Assembly: GCF_900102695.1 (NCBI RefSeq)
Contig: NZ_FMVW01000004.1
Span: forward strand, 124,001-188,000
Direction of reading: 5' to 3'
DNA length: 64,000 nt
Origin: Afifella marina DSM 2698
GTDB taxonomy: Bacteria; Pseudomonadota; Alphaproteobacteria; Rhizobiales; Afifellaceae
Position numbers and translations under genes: made by a program. The notes beneath the pieces were generated by a model. The model had not been told where the DNA came from and ran no database searches. It saw only the letters and a program-made list of their open reading frames with translations. Each line of letters begins with the position of its first letter. The first letter of the stretch is position 1. Shown here one piece after another: positions 17,873-26,378 of this stretch.

Positions 17873-18958
17873 TCACTGCAGTCCGCTTGGCGGTGGTGGT
17901 GGCGGATCACCGGTGCCGAGATAGATCCGGCTCTCGCGGTATTGCTCGAGGCCGAAGCGAACAAGCACGCCGATGGCGGCCGTGACGGGGACCGCGACAA
18001 GCAGGCCGACGAAACCGAACAAGGCGCCGAATGCGAACATCGCAAACATCAACCAGACGGGATGGACCCCGACGGAATGGCCGACGATGCGCGGCTGCAG
18101 AAGGTTGCCTTCGACGACCTGCCCGGTGACGAACACCCCCGCGACCACGACGATCCAGGGCCATTCGGGCCAGAACTGCACAAGCGCCACGCCCACAGCC
18201 AGAATGAAGCCGACGGTCGAGCCGATATAGGGAATAAAGTTGATGACCCCGGCGACGACCCCGATCAAAAGCCCGAAATTGAGCCCGACCGCTGTCAGGC
18301 TGACGACATAGAAACCACCGAGCAGCGTGCAGACCAGCCCCTGACCTCGGAGAAAACCCGACAGTGCCTGATCGACGTCCGAAGCGAGCGTTCGAATGAC
18401 ATCGGCATGGTCGCGCGGAAGATAGCTGTCGACCATCTTCACCATCCGATCCCAATCGTAGAGCAGATAGAAGGCGACGACCGGCGTCACGATGAACAGG
18501 CTTACGAAGCTGATCAATGCCTGACCGCCGGCGAGCAACGAAGAAACCAGACCGGCCATCCAGGTGGCCGCGCTCTTCAGAAGCGGCTCGACGTCGAATT
18601 CTCCGCTTGCTGGCAGATATTTGGCGAGCGGCGAGGCGAACACCTCGCTGCCGAGATGGCGCAGGCGCTCGATGAGACTGGGGAGCCTCTCGGCAAAATC
18701 GCTCGCCTGACCGATCAGCGGCGGGATGATCGAGACCAGGACGACGATGAAAAGCAAGAGGGCGAAGATCAGGATCGCAAGCGTTGCGAGGAGGCGGTTC
18801 ATGCCGAGCCGCTCAAGCCAGTCCGCGACCGGATCGAGAAAATAGGCGAGCGCCATCCCGAGCAGGAACGGCAATAAGATGCCGCTGAAAAGCCAGAGAA
18901 ACACGATGAGAGCGGCAAGCGCACCCAGCCAGAAGATCGCCTGACGCTGAGCCGACAT
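17873..18958 (-). CDS. AI-2E family (PerM-type) membrane transporter
   Basis: The 361-residue protein is strongly hydrophobic, with about eight transmembrane segments. It shows the family pattern: an N-terminal pair (FWLGALAALIVFLWLFSGILLPFLLGMALAYFLDPVADWLERLGMNR), then the conserved QGLVCTLLGGFYVVSLTAVGLNFGLLIGVVAGVINFIPYIGSTVGFILA block and a C-terminal PVTAAIGVLVRFGLEQYRE. Members are implicated in export of small molecules or ion antiport; the substrate here is unknown. The real start is the ATG at 18958, which overlaps the stop of the phosphatidyltransferase gene as ATGA. A longer open frame upstream is out-of-frame shadow of that gene. hdaA follows 4 bases downstream. Confidence 0.88.
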   Translation of the reverse strand: MSAQRQAIFWLGALAALIVFLWLFSGILLPFLLGMALAYFLDPVADWLERLGMNRLLATLAILIFALLLFIVVLVSIIPPLIGQASDFAERLPSLIERLRHLGSEVFASPLAKYLPASGEFDVEPLLKSAATWMAGLVSSLLAGGQALISFVSLFIVTPVVAFYLLYDWDRMVKMVDSYLPRDHADVIRTLASDVDQALSGFLRGQGLVCTLLGGFYVVSLTAVGLNFGLLIGVVAGVINFIPYIGSTVGFILAVGVALVQFWPEWPWIVVVAGVFVTGQVVEGNLLQPRIVGHSVGVHPVWLMFAMFAFGALFGFVGLLVAVPVTAAIGVLVRFGLEQYRESRIYLGTGDPPPPPPSGLQ

Positions 18959-19554
18959 CAGCCCTCCTCCCGCCGTGGCTCGTCGCCGGCCATGTGGCGC
19001 AGCCACTCCGCGAGATAGGCACCGGCCGAGCCAACGGTCAAGCCGGCCGTTGTGATGATCATCGGCCAGATTGCGATCGAAAGCGATTTGATGCCGGCGT
19101 GTTCGGCCAGAACCAGCGCGAGGAGAACGATCTGAGCAGTCGTGTTGAACTTCGACACCCATAGCGGCCGCATCGCGATCGGATTGACGAGCATCCATGC
19201 GAGGATCACGCCGCCGACGATCAGAATGTCCCGGCTGACAACCAGAATAATCAGCCATGGCGGCAGAACGGCCTGGAACCCCAGCACGAGAAACAGCGAG
19301 ACGAGGAGCGCCTTGTCGGCGATCGGATCGAGATAAGCGCCGAGATCGGACGAGGCGCCGAAACGCTTGGCGATCAGGCCGTCGATGCCGTCGCTTATCC
19401 CTGCGAGAACGAAGACGACCGTTGCGCCCGTCCAATTCTGGATCACGATCAACCAGACGATCAACGGAACGGAGACGAGCCGCGCGAGAGTGATGAAGTT
19501 TGGAAGGGTCAAGGAGAACGGTGCCTGGAGCCAAAACGCAGTGCCAAATGGCAC
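18958..19554 (-). CDS. CDP-alcohol phosphatidyltransferase family protein
   Basis: Members transfer a phosphatidyl group from CDP-diacylglycerol to an alcohol in the inner membrane. The 198-residue protein has several hydrophobic segments and a readable family signature: [27 protein letters not shown] (about residues 55-81), in which the DG..AKR, G and D...D positions are conserved. It resembles PgsA-like and cardiolipin-synthase-type CLS_cap enzymes; sequence alone does not fix glycerol-3-phosphate or phosphatidylglycerol as acceptor. It is first in a minus-strand unit with the AI-2E-type permease, hdaA, ppk and ppx, and is divergent from purM with only 47 bases between the starts. Confidence 0.88.
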   Translation of the reverse strand: MPFGTAFWLQAPFSLTLPNFITLARLVSVPLIVWLIVIQNWTGATVVFVLAGISDGIDGLIAKRFGASSDLGAYLDPIADKALLVSLFLVLGFQAVLPPWLIILVVSRDILIVGGVILAWMLVNPIAMRPLWVSKFNTTAQIVLLALVLAEHAGIKSLSIAIWPMIITTAGLTVGSAGAYLAEWLRHMAGDEPRREEG

Positions 19555-19601
19555 AACGCCGCTTGCAAATTCAGGCTATCGCCTCTACCCGCTTTCGAGC
19601 C

Positions 19602-20672
19602 ATGGGGGAAGACCGCACCACACTCAGCTATCGTCAGGCCGGCGTCGATATCGACGCGGGCGCAGCGCTCGTCGACCGCATCAAACCGCTTGCTGCCAGC
19701 ACCCAGCGTGCCGGCGTCATGGGCGGACTTGGCGGCTTCGGCGCGCTTTTCGATCTCAAACAGACAGGTTACCGCGATCCGGTGCTGGTGGCGGCGACCG
19801 ATGGCGTCGGCACGAAGCTCAAGATCGCCATCGAGAGCGGGCACCACGACACGGTTGGGATCGATCTCGTTGCGATGTGCGTCAACGACCTCATCGTGCA
19901 AGGCGCCGAGCCGCTCTTCTTCCTCGATTATTTCGCGTCCGGTGCCCTCTCCGTCGAGGAGGCGGCATCCGTGGTCGCGGGCATCGCCGAAGGTTGCCGG
20001 CAGGCCGGTGCTGCCCTCGTCGGTGGCGAAACGGCGGAACTGCCGGGACTATATGCCGCCGGGGATTATGACCTCGCCGGGTTCTCGGTGGGGGCCGTCG
20101 AACGGGAAGAGATTCTGCCGCACGCGGTGAAGGAAGGCGACGTCGTGATCGGCGTTGCTGCGAGCGGCGTTCATTCCAACGGCTTCTCGCTGGTGCGCCG
20201 CGTGGTCGAGAAAAACGGCCTTGCCTGGGACGTGCCGGCACCGTTTGAGCCCGGCAGGAGCCTTGCAGAGGCGCTTCTGGAGCCGACCCGCATCTATGTC
20301 CGCCCTCTCCTTTCGGCGATCCGCGAGACCGGCGCCATCAAGGCGCTGGCGCATATCACCGGCGGCGGATTGCCGGAGAACCTGCCAAGGGTCTTGCCCG
20401 ACGGGCAGGCGGCTCGCATTCATCTCGATGAGATCCCGCTGCCCCCGGTTTTCCCCTGGCTCGCCAAGAGCGGCCCGATCGAAGAGGCTGAGCTTTTGCG
20501 CACCTTCAATTGCGGTGTCGGTATGGTGGTCATCGCGGAGGCCGATGCGGCTGAGCGAATCATGGCGCATCTAACGGCTGCGGGTGAGAAGGCTTTCCGT
20601 CTCGGCGAGATCGAGCCACGGGAAGACTCGTCCGTCGTGTTCGAAGGCAAGCTCGCGCTGGACGAGAAGTAA
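19602..20672 (+). CDS. purM: Phosphoribosylformylglycinamidine cyclo-ligase (AIR synthetase)
   Basis: PurM closes the imidazole ring in purine synthesis (FGAM + ATP to AIR). The 356-residue protein shows [23 protein letters not shown], the ATP/metal segment [39 protein letters not shown] and [10 protein letters not shown], all typical. The ATG at 19602 was chosen because the conserved N-terminus begins there; the open frame extends upstream without conserved residues. purN follows after 2 bases, so the pair is translationally coupled. Confidence 0.96.
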   Translation: MGEDRTTLSYRQAGVDIDAGAALVDRIKPLAASTQRAGVMGGLGGFGALFDLKQTGYRDPVLVAATDGVGTKLKIAIESGHHDTVGIDLVAMCVNDLIVQGAEPLFFLDYFASGALSVEEAASVVAGIAEGCRQAGAALVGGETAELPGLYAAGDYDLAGFSVGAVEREEILPHAVKEGDVVIGVAASGVHSNGFSLVRRVVEKNGLAWDVPAPFEPGRSLAEALLEPTRIYVRPLLSAIRETGAIKALAHITGGGLPENLPRVLPDGQAARIHLDEIPLPPVFPWLAKSGPIEEAELLRTFNCGVGMVVIAEADAAERIMAHLTAAGEKAFRLGEIEPREDSSVVFEGKLALDEK

Positions 20673-20674
20673 CA

Positions 20675-21346
20675 GTGAAAACAGCGATTTTGATTTCGGG
20701 ACGCGGTAGCAATATGCGCGCCCTCGTCGAAGCGGCGCAAAAGCCAGGCTTTCCCGCCTCGATCGAGCTGGTCCTTTCCAACCGCGCCGATGCAGCCGGT
20801 CTCGCCTATGCCGCCGATGCGGGCATTGCGACCGCGGTTCTTCCGCATGGGGATTATGAAAGCCGCGAAGCGTTTGAGGCCGCGCTCGACGCGACACTGC
20901 GCGAGGCCGGAATCGAACTCATCTGTCTTGCGGGCTTCATGCGCCTCTTGTCCGATGAATTCGTCGAGGGATGGCGCAATCGGGTGATCAACATCCACCC
21001 CTCGCTCCTGCCGTCGTTTCGAGGCCTCCGGACGCATGAACGTGCGCTGGCGACTGGCGTGCGCGTGCATGGCGCAACGGTCCATTACGTCCGTGCCGAA
21101 ATGGACGATGGACCGATCATCGTTCAAGGTGCCGTGCCGGTCCTCGACGAGGACACCGCAGAAAGCCTGGCTGCACGCGTGCTAGAAGCCGAGCACCGGA
21201 TCTACCCGCTTGCGCTTTCCTGGGTCGCCGGGCGCAAAGCCCGTGTCGTGGCCGAGAAGGTCATTCTCGAGGGACTGCCGACGCCGGAGGACAGCGTCTT
21301 GATCGTGCCCTCCGATGTCCCACAGGCGGACGCCCCGCAGAATTGA
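20675..21346 (+). CDS. purN: Phosphoribosylglycinamide formyltransferase
   Basis: PurN transfers a formyl group from 10-formyl-tetrahydrofolate to GAR in purine synthesis. The 223-residue product starts at a GTG, 2 bases after the purM stop. It shows AILISGRGSNMRALVEA at the N-terminus, the catalytic segment INIHPSLLPSFRGLRTHERAL, the family H in GVRVHGATVHYV, and the Asp in EMDDGPIIVQ. Length is normal. It is second in a two-gene purMN unit. Confidence 0.95.
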   Translation: MKTAILISGRGSNMRALVEAAQKPGFPASIELVLSNRADAAGLAYAADAGIATAVLPHGDYESREAFEAALDATLREAGIELICLAGFMRLLSDEFVEGWRNRVINIHPSLLPSFRGLRTHERALATGVRVHGATVHYVRAEMDDGPIIVQGAVPVLDEDTAESLAARVLEAEHRIYPLALSWVAGRKARVVAEKVILEGLPTPEDSVLIVPSDVPQADAPQN

Positions 21347-21358
21347 GGACCAACCGCC

Positions 21359-21682
21359 TCAGCGGGTGCAGGTCTCGAAAGCCTGAACGTATTTGGGCTG
21401 GGTCGTCTTCGGGATCTGACCGCTGGCGACGAAGGCTGCAGCTTCGGGCTCGCTCATCTGCGGCTCAAGACGCTTCGCAAGGCACGAGCAATCCCTCGTC
21501 ACACTCTTGAGCGCATCCCCTTCCCGCTTGCGCCATTCGGCGTAAACGCATGCGTCGGCGAGACGATTGCGCACCGTTTCATGCGTCATGCCGGCCGGAA
21601 GTGTGGTGGGTGCGGAACCTCCCTGGCAGGCCGCCAGCGCAAGCGTCGCGAAAACGAAAGAAGGAACCGCTGAGAAGCGCAT
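21359..21682 (-). CDS. Small cysteine-containing lipoprotein of unknown function
   Basis: The 107-residue product has a signal sequence (MRFSAVPSFVFATLALAAC) with lipobox LAAC, so it is predicted to be lipid-anchored at Cys19. The mature domain holds four more cysteines (ACVYAEW, DCSCLAKRL, FETCTR), which could pair as disulfides in the periplasm. I do not recognise the family. It is convergent with purN (12 bases between the stops) and lies downstream of the molybdopterin oxidoreductase gene, 45 bases after its stop. Confidence 0.7.
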   Translation of the reverse strand: MRFSAVPSFVFATLALAACQGGSAPTTLPAGMTHETVRNRLADACVYAEWRKREGDALKSVTRDCSCLAKRLEPQMSEPEAAAFVASGQIPKTTQPKYVQAFETCTR

Positions 21683-21727
21683 CTTTATCTCCGAAAAAAG
21701 AGGCGCGATATTCTCCGCACGCCTTCC

Positions 21728-23848
21728 TCAGTCAAGCGGCGCCGCCGCAACACAGGGCGCAATTCGCACCGCATTGTCGTGAAACGCAGCCCCGCCATAA
21801 GGCGCGACCGCATCGGCACCCGTCAGAGCATTGATGCCGCGCCCTCCCTGATGTGCCGAGTTCGGCCAGACACCTTCTGCAATGAGAGTGCCGCGCTGCT
21901 GACCATCGCTCAGCCGCACATGCAGCCGGCAGGCACCGCGCCGGCTGGTGAGCTCTACGAGATCTCCCTCGTTCAGATGGGCAGCCTCCGCGTCGCGCGG
22001 ATGTATCATCACCTCGGGGCGCTTCTCGCGCGCCTTGCCCGATGGCGTTTCGGAGAAGGTGGAATTCAAGAATGAGCGGGCCGGCGCGGTGACGAGGCGG
22101 AACGGATACGCCTCGTCGGCCGTCTCGATCGCCTCCCACTGATCGGGAAACTCCGGCAGAGATTCCCATGGACCGAGAGCCTTGCCGTCCTGCGGCCGGT
22201 TCGGCGCAGCGAAACGACCCCAATCGGGCGCGAAGCGAAACTTGCCGTCGGGATAGCCGAAGCCCTTGAGATAATGCGCCTCCTCAAAGCCCGGCTGACA
22301 ATCGATCCATTTGTTCTTTTCAAGCGTTGCAAGGTCACCCCAACCGGAGGCCTTGAGCAGCCAATCGATGTGCTCGCGTGCGCTCATGGCGAAACCCGGA
22401 TGTTCGGCACCAAGGCGTTTGGCGAGGCCGGTCACGACCTGATGGTTCGTGAGGCAGCCCTGCGGCGGGTCGACGAGTTTCGGTCCGAACAGAATGTTCT
22501 GATGACCTCCGCCTTTGTAGATATCGTCATGCTCCAAAAACATCGTCGCCGGCAGGACGATGTCGGCCATTTCTGCCGTGTCCGTCATGAACTGTTCGTG
22601 CACGGCGACGAAGAGATCGTCGCGCAGGAAGCCGCGCCGCACCTGTTCCTGGTCAGGCGCCACGTTCATGGGATTGGTGTTTTGAATGAGCATGGCGCCG
22701 ATGGGCGGACCGCCCTTGAGATCGGCTTCATTGCCGCAAAGGATCGGGCCGATGCGCGACTGGTCGAGCATGCGCACTGATGTATCGAGGCGATCCAGGC
22801 CGGCGATCATCGTCTCGTCGAGATGATAGATGCCGCCGTTGTTGTGAAATGCCCCTCCCCCCTCGTGTCGCCACGCGCCCGTAACGGTCGCGATGCATGA
22901 GGCGGCGTGCATGGCGACGGCGCCATTGCGGCTGCGCGTGAAGCCATAGCCAAGGCGCATGAAGGTTTTTGGCGTCTTGCCAATCCAGGCGGCAAACGTC
23001 TCGATATCCTCGATGGCAAGACCGGTGATGGCAGATGCCCATTCCGGCGTCTTTTCCTCAAGGTGACGGGCAAAATCCTGAGGGCGATCGCTGTAGCGAT
23101 TGAGATAGTCCCAGTCAGCGTGACCGTCGCGGAAGAGAATATGCATGACGGCGCAGGAAAGAGCCGCGTCGGTGCCGGGTCTCAGACACAGCGCGAGGTC
23201 CGCCTGCCGCATTGTGGCGTTTTCATAAACGTCGACGACGACGAGCTTCGCTCCCCGGGTCTTCCTTGCTGTCGTCGCGTGGGTCATCACATTGACCTGC
23301 GTCGCGACCGCGTTGGTGCCCCAGATGACGACGAGATCGGCTTTTGCGATCTCACGCGGGTCGGGTCCCGTCAGGCTGCCGGTCCCCGCCATATAGCCGG
23401 TCCATGCCATGTTCGTGCAGATCGACCCGAACTCTCCGGAATAGCGCTTGACGTGGCGAAGGCGGTCGAGCCCGTCGCGCTGCACCAGTCCCATCGTCCC
23501 GGCGTAATAATAGGGCCAGACGGCTTCCGACCCGTGTCTCGTCTCGGCCCTAACGAAAGCCTCGGCAATCTCGTCGAGCGCATCCTCGACGGAGATTTCC
23601 TGCCATGCGCCATCACCCTTGGCGCCCTTGCGCTTCAGGGCCTTTGTGAGCCTGTCCGGGTGGTGCAGGCGCTCCGAATAGCGCGCAACCTTGGCGCAGA
23701 TCACGCCGGCCGTATAATCGTTCTCAGAATTGCCCCTGAGCCTGCCGACGCGCTCGTCGGGCAGAATTTCCACGTCAAGCGCGCAGGTCGAAGGGCAATC
23801 GTGCGGGCAGGCGGAATTGCCGGTTCTCACCGGCGACATGTCATTCAT
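21728..23848 (-). CDS. Molybdopterin-dependent oxidoreductase (DMSO reductase superfamily)
   Basis: The 706-residue protein has an N-terminal 4Fe-4S site (CPHDCPSTCALDV ... GVICAKV, four cysteines within about residues 14-51). The Mo-bisMGD core includes GEFGSICTNMAWTGYMAGTGSLTG, LVVIWGTNAVATQVN, MLIQNTNPMNVAPDQ and DTAEMADIVLPATMFLEHDDIY. The C-terminal dinucleotide-binding domain includes RLVTAPARSFLNSTFSETP and the closing GRGINALTGADAVAPYGGAAFHDNAVRI. I see no twin-arginine signal, so a cytosolic enzyme is likely. The substrate is not predictable. No electron-transfer partner or cofactor gene is adjacent. Confidence 0.88.
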   Translation of the reverse strand: MNDMSPVRTGNSACPHDCPSTCALDVEILPDERVGRLRGNSENDYTAGVICAKVARYSERLHHPDRLTKALKRKGAKGDGAWQEISVEDALDEIAEAFVRAETRHGSEAVWPYYYAGTMGLVQRDGLDRLRHVKRYSGEFGSICTNMAWTGYMAGTGSLTGPDPREIAKADLVVIWGTNAVATQVNVMTHATTARKTRGAKLVVVDVYENATMRQADLALCLRPGTDAALSCAVMHILFRDGHADWDYLNRYSDRPQDFARHLEEKTPEWASAITGLAIEDIETFAAWIGKTPKTFMRLGYGFTRSRNGAVAMHAASCIATVTGAWRHEGGGAFHNNGGIYHLDETMIAGLDRLDTSVRMLDQSRIGPILCGNEADLKGGPPIGAMLIQNTNPMNVAPDQEQVRRGFLRDDLFVAVHEQFMTDTAEMADIVLPATMFLEHDDIYKGGGHQNILFGPKLVDPPQGCLTNHQVVTGLAKRLGAEHPGFAMSAREHIDWLLKASGWGDLATLEKNKWIDCQPGFEEAHYLKGFGYPDGKFRFAPDWGRFAAPNRPQDGKALGPWESLPEFPDQWEAIETADEAYPFRLVTAPARSFLNSTFSETPSGKAREKRPEVMIHPRDAEAAHLNEGDLVELTSRRGACRLHVRLSDGQQRGTLIAEGVWPNSAHQGGRGINALTGADAVAPYGGAAFHDNAVRIAPCVAAAPLD

Positions 23849-23901
23849 GCGAAATCTCCAAGCGACAACAGTCGCTTACCAGCTCCGGCAGGTCAAGATG
23901 C

Positions 23902-24981
23902 TCAGCTGGCGGTGGGCCTTGCCGCATGCCGTACGAGCAGCCCGAACAGGACCAGCGCCATCGCCTGGTGGGCGAGCGCGATCGGCCAGGGAACGACGAG
24001 AAGGAGCGCCAGAATTCCGAGAGAAACCTGGCAGACGACGACGGCGAGGATCAGCGTCAGATCCGAAGACCATCTGCGCACGGCAAGGCGCCACAGACCG
24101 TATCCGATCACAAGTGCGGCCAGCACGTAGCCGCCAATGCGATGATCAAACTGAACGGTCGTGATGTTGTCGGTGAAATTGTGCCAAAGCGGCTGCATCG
24201 CAAGAAGACCGGCGGGCACGAAGCGCCCGTCCATCAGCGGCCAGGTGTTGTAGGTCAGGCCGGCATCGTGGCCTGCGACGAGACCACCGAGGGCGATCTG
24301 AACGAGCGCGGCGACAGCGATGACCCAGGCTACAACGGTGCCTGCGGTTGCGCGCCGCACAGCTTCGGCCCCACCGAGGCGCGCATGCGTGGCGACCAAG
24401 AATGCAAAGAACAGGCTTGCGAGCGTCAGATGCAATGACAGTTTGACGGGCGCGACCGCGATCATTCCCGGTTTCAGACCCGACGCGACCATGATCCAGC
24501 CGACCAGACCTTGAAGTCCGAGGAGGAGCCCGCCAGCGAAAAGCCACAGGCCGAGCCGCAGCGTCAATTTCCCGGCGATGGCGAAGCCGACAAGGCCGAC
24601 GAGATAAACTGCGCCGATGAACCGACCCAACTGGCGATGCGCCCACTCCCACCAGTAAATCCGCTTGAACTCGCCAAGGCTCATGCCCCGGTTCATCAGT
24701 TCGTATTGGGATGTCGCCCGGTAACGATCGAACTCCTCGCTCCAGGCCTGGCCGGACAAGGGCGGCACGGCGCCCACGACCGGCTTCCATTCGGTGATCG
24801 AAAGACCGGAATCGGTCAGCCGGGTCATGCCCCCCACAAGCACCATAACGAAGACCAGAAAGGTCAGGATCGCCAGCCAAAGCCTGACGCTGCGCAGCCG
24901 CATCCAGGAAGACCCAAGTTTTTCGGAACGCGTCTCGAAGGAACTCTGCGCCAAGGGCAAAATGCTGTCGTCAAAGGACAT
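23902..24981 (-). CDS. ctaA: Heme A synthase (COX15/CtaA)
   Basis: This inner-membrane enzyme oxidises heme O to heme A for aa3-type cytochrome oxidase. The 359-residue protein has about eight transmembrane helices and the type 2 signatures: FVMVLVGGMTRLTDSGLSITEWKPVVGAVPPL, YWWEWAHRQLGRFIGAVYL with a heme-ligand His, and GYVLAALVIGYG following VQFDHRIGGY. No cytochrome oxidase subunit genes are nearby. It is divergent from the DUF2842 gene, with 105 bases between the starts. Confidence 0.95.
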   Translation of the reverse strand: MSFDDSILPLAQSSFETRSEKLGSSWMRLRSVRLWLAILTFLVFVMVLVGGMTRLTDSGLSITEWKPVVGAVPPLSGQAWSEEFDRYRATSQYELMNRGMSLGEFKRIYWWEWAHRQLGRFIGAVYLVGLVGFAIAGKLTLRLGLWLFAGGLLLGLQGLVGWIMVASGLKPGMIAVAPVKLSLHLTLASLFFAFLVATHARLGGAEAVRRATAGTVVAWVIAVAALVQIALGGLVAGHDAGLTYNTWPLMDGRFVPAGLLAMQPLWHNFTDNITTVQFDHRIGGYVLAALVIGYGLWRLAVRRWSSDLTLILAVVVCQVSLGILALLLVVPWPIALAHQAMALVLFGLLVRHAARPTAS

Positions 24982-25086
24982 CGGCGTCGTCCCATCTGAT
25001 AGGCCTGTGAGCCAGTTCTCGCCTACGCGACACCGCGGCCCGGCACAAGAGATTGAAAACGACGTCCATTGCGGCTAGCTGCCTCT

Positions 25087-25296
25087 ATGCGTCAGAAATA
25101 CCGTAAACCGATCGGCACCGTTTTTCTTGTCGTGTGGGTGATCTTCTACAGCCTCACCGCGATGACGATCGGAGCCGCGAAGCTTCCCGGCACCAGCGGG
25201 CTCGTGCAACTGGCCTATTATGCGGTTGCCGGGATCGCCTGGGTGGTCCCGGCCGGGGCTATCATCTGGTGGATGGCACGTCCCGACCGCGCCTAA
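25087..25296 (+). CDS. DUF2842 family small membrane protein
   Basis: The 69-residue protein (MRQKYRKPIGTVFLVVWVIFYSLTAMTIG ... WVVPAGAIIWWMARPD) has two predicted transmembrane segments. It matches the small alphaproteobacterial DUF2842 family, whose function is unknown. The ATG at 25087 was preferred over an upstream TTG because the conserved MRxKYRKPIG start begins there. The last 35 bases overlap the 3' end of the convergent deacetylase gene. Confidence 0.85.
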   Translation: MRQKYRKPIGTVFLVVWVIFYSLTAMTIGAAKLPGTSGLVQLAYYAVAGIAWVVPAGAIIWWMARPDRA

Positions 25297-26341
25297 GTGC
25301 GTTTTTCGCCTGCATGAGCGGCTCTGCGATCCGCCACAGCCCCGGGGCGAGCAAGATCTCCTGAAGGCCGACATCCTGGTAATAACCGTTCAGCGAAACC
25401 CGCGGCAGAAAACGCGGATCGGCAGAGGGTCGAAGCGTGCCAGGCTTCGTCAGGAAGGCGGCCTTCATCCCCGCCTGTGCTGCAAGTGCGGCCTCGCGCC
25501 CGCCGACAGCGCCGGGAAATCCGTAGGGATAGGCAAGAAGGTCGGGCCTTTCCCCGGTCTCGTCTGCGATGCGGTCGGCACTTTCCTTGATCTCCGCCAG
25601 CGCGCTATCCGCAGGCAACCTGGCGAGCGCCGGGTGGGTCATGGTGTGGGCGCCGATCGTCGCGAGCGGCTCTTCTGCAAGCAGGCGCACCCCATCCCAA
25701 TCCAGAACCAATTCGTCCGTCAGCGCGTGTGCATCGAAATCATGGGCTTCATAAAGGCGCGCCATGACCTCACGGTGCTGCACGCCATCGAGGTCGACCA
25801 GCAGAGCCTGCCGCCATGCGGCGAAAGCTGCATATTTCTCAGCGGTTGTTGAGGTCGGCATACGCCCCGGCCCCTCACCTTCCAGACCGAACTCAGAATT
25901 CGCGGCGATCATGCGTTCCAGAGCGACCCACCAGGGCGCAGCACTGCGGTCGCAAAAGCCCGCGCAGATGAACGTGGTGAACGGCGTCCGATGGCGCCGG
26001 AAGACGGGAAGCGCCTTCTCGAGATTGTTGCGGAAGCCGTCATCGAGCGTGATCGCCACATCATTCGGCGACGCGCGCCCCGCCATCTGATTGGCCACCA
26101 TTTCGCCAAGCGGCACGATGCGCCGGTCCGCCTGCCTTAGAAGTCTCAAAAGCGCATCCAGAAAATCGGGCGCGATCACGAGCCCGGCATTGGGCGCAAA
26201 CGCAGCAGGAGGTTCCGGCTTCACTTCGTGGAGAGTGAGAACGAGGCCACTGCCTTTCGGCTCCGTCGGCAACCATCGTGTCGCCTTGGTGAAGGCGAGC
26301 GTGTTCAGCGCCGCGCGAATCCCCTGGTGACGTAGGCTCAC
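25262..26341 (-). CDS. NodB-type polysaccharide deacetylase
   Basis: Enzymes of this family remove N- or O-acetyl groups from polysaccharides. The 359-residue protein carries DVAITLDDGFRNNLEKALPVFRRH (the NodB motif 1 with catalytic and metal Asp) and IGAHTMTHPALARL (the HxxxH-like metal motif). A C-terminal motif is YPYGFPGAVGGREAALAAQAGMKAAFLTKPG. A GTG start at 26341 follows a G-rich stretch and gives a sensible N-terminus; the open frame extends upstream into the Wzz-like gene without conserved residues. I see no signal peptide, so it may act in the cytosol or by another route. It is 37 bases downstream of the Wzz-like gene, which places it in exopolysaccharide modification. Confidence 0.85.
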   Translation of the reverse strand: MSLRHQGIRAALNTLAFTKATRWLPTEPKGSGLVLTLHEVKPEPPAAFAPNAGLVIAPDFLDALLRLLRQADRRIVPLGEMVANQMAGRASPNDVAITLDDGFRNNLEKALPVFRRHRTPFTTFICAGFCDRSAAPWWVALERMIAANSEFGLEGEGPGRMPTSTTAEKYAAFAAWRQALLVDLDGVQHREVMARLYEAHDFDAHALTDELVLDWDGVRLLAEEPLATIGAHTMTHPALARLPADSALAEIKESADRIADETGERPDLLAYPYGFPGAVGGREAALAAQAGMKAAFLTKPGTLRPSADPRFLPRVSLNGYYQDVGLQEILLAPGLWRIAEPLMQAKNALRRGRDVPSTR

Positions 26342-26378
26342 CTCATGCCCCCACTTTCGTACTCGCTGCGTCGGCCTT

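Noticed and set aside
22907-24130. A 407-codon plus-strand frame opposite the molybdopterin oxidoreductase and heme A synthase genes
   Set aside because: Crosses two well-supported genes antisense, with low-complexity composition.
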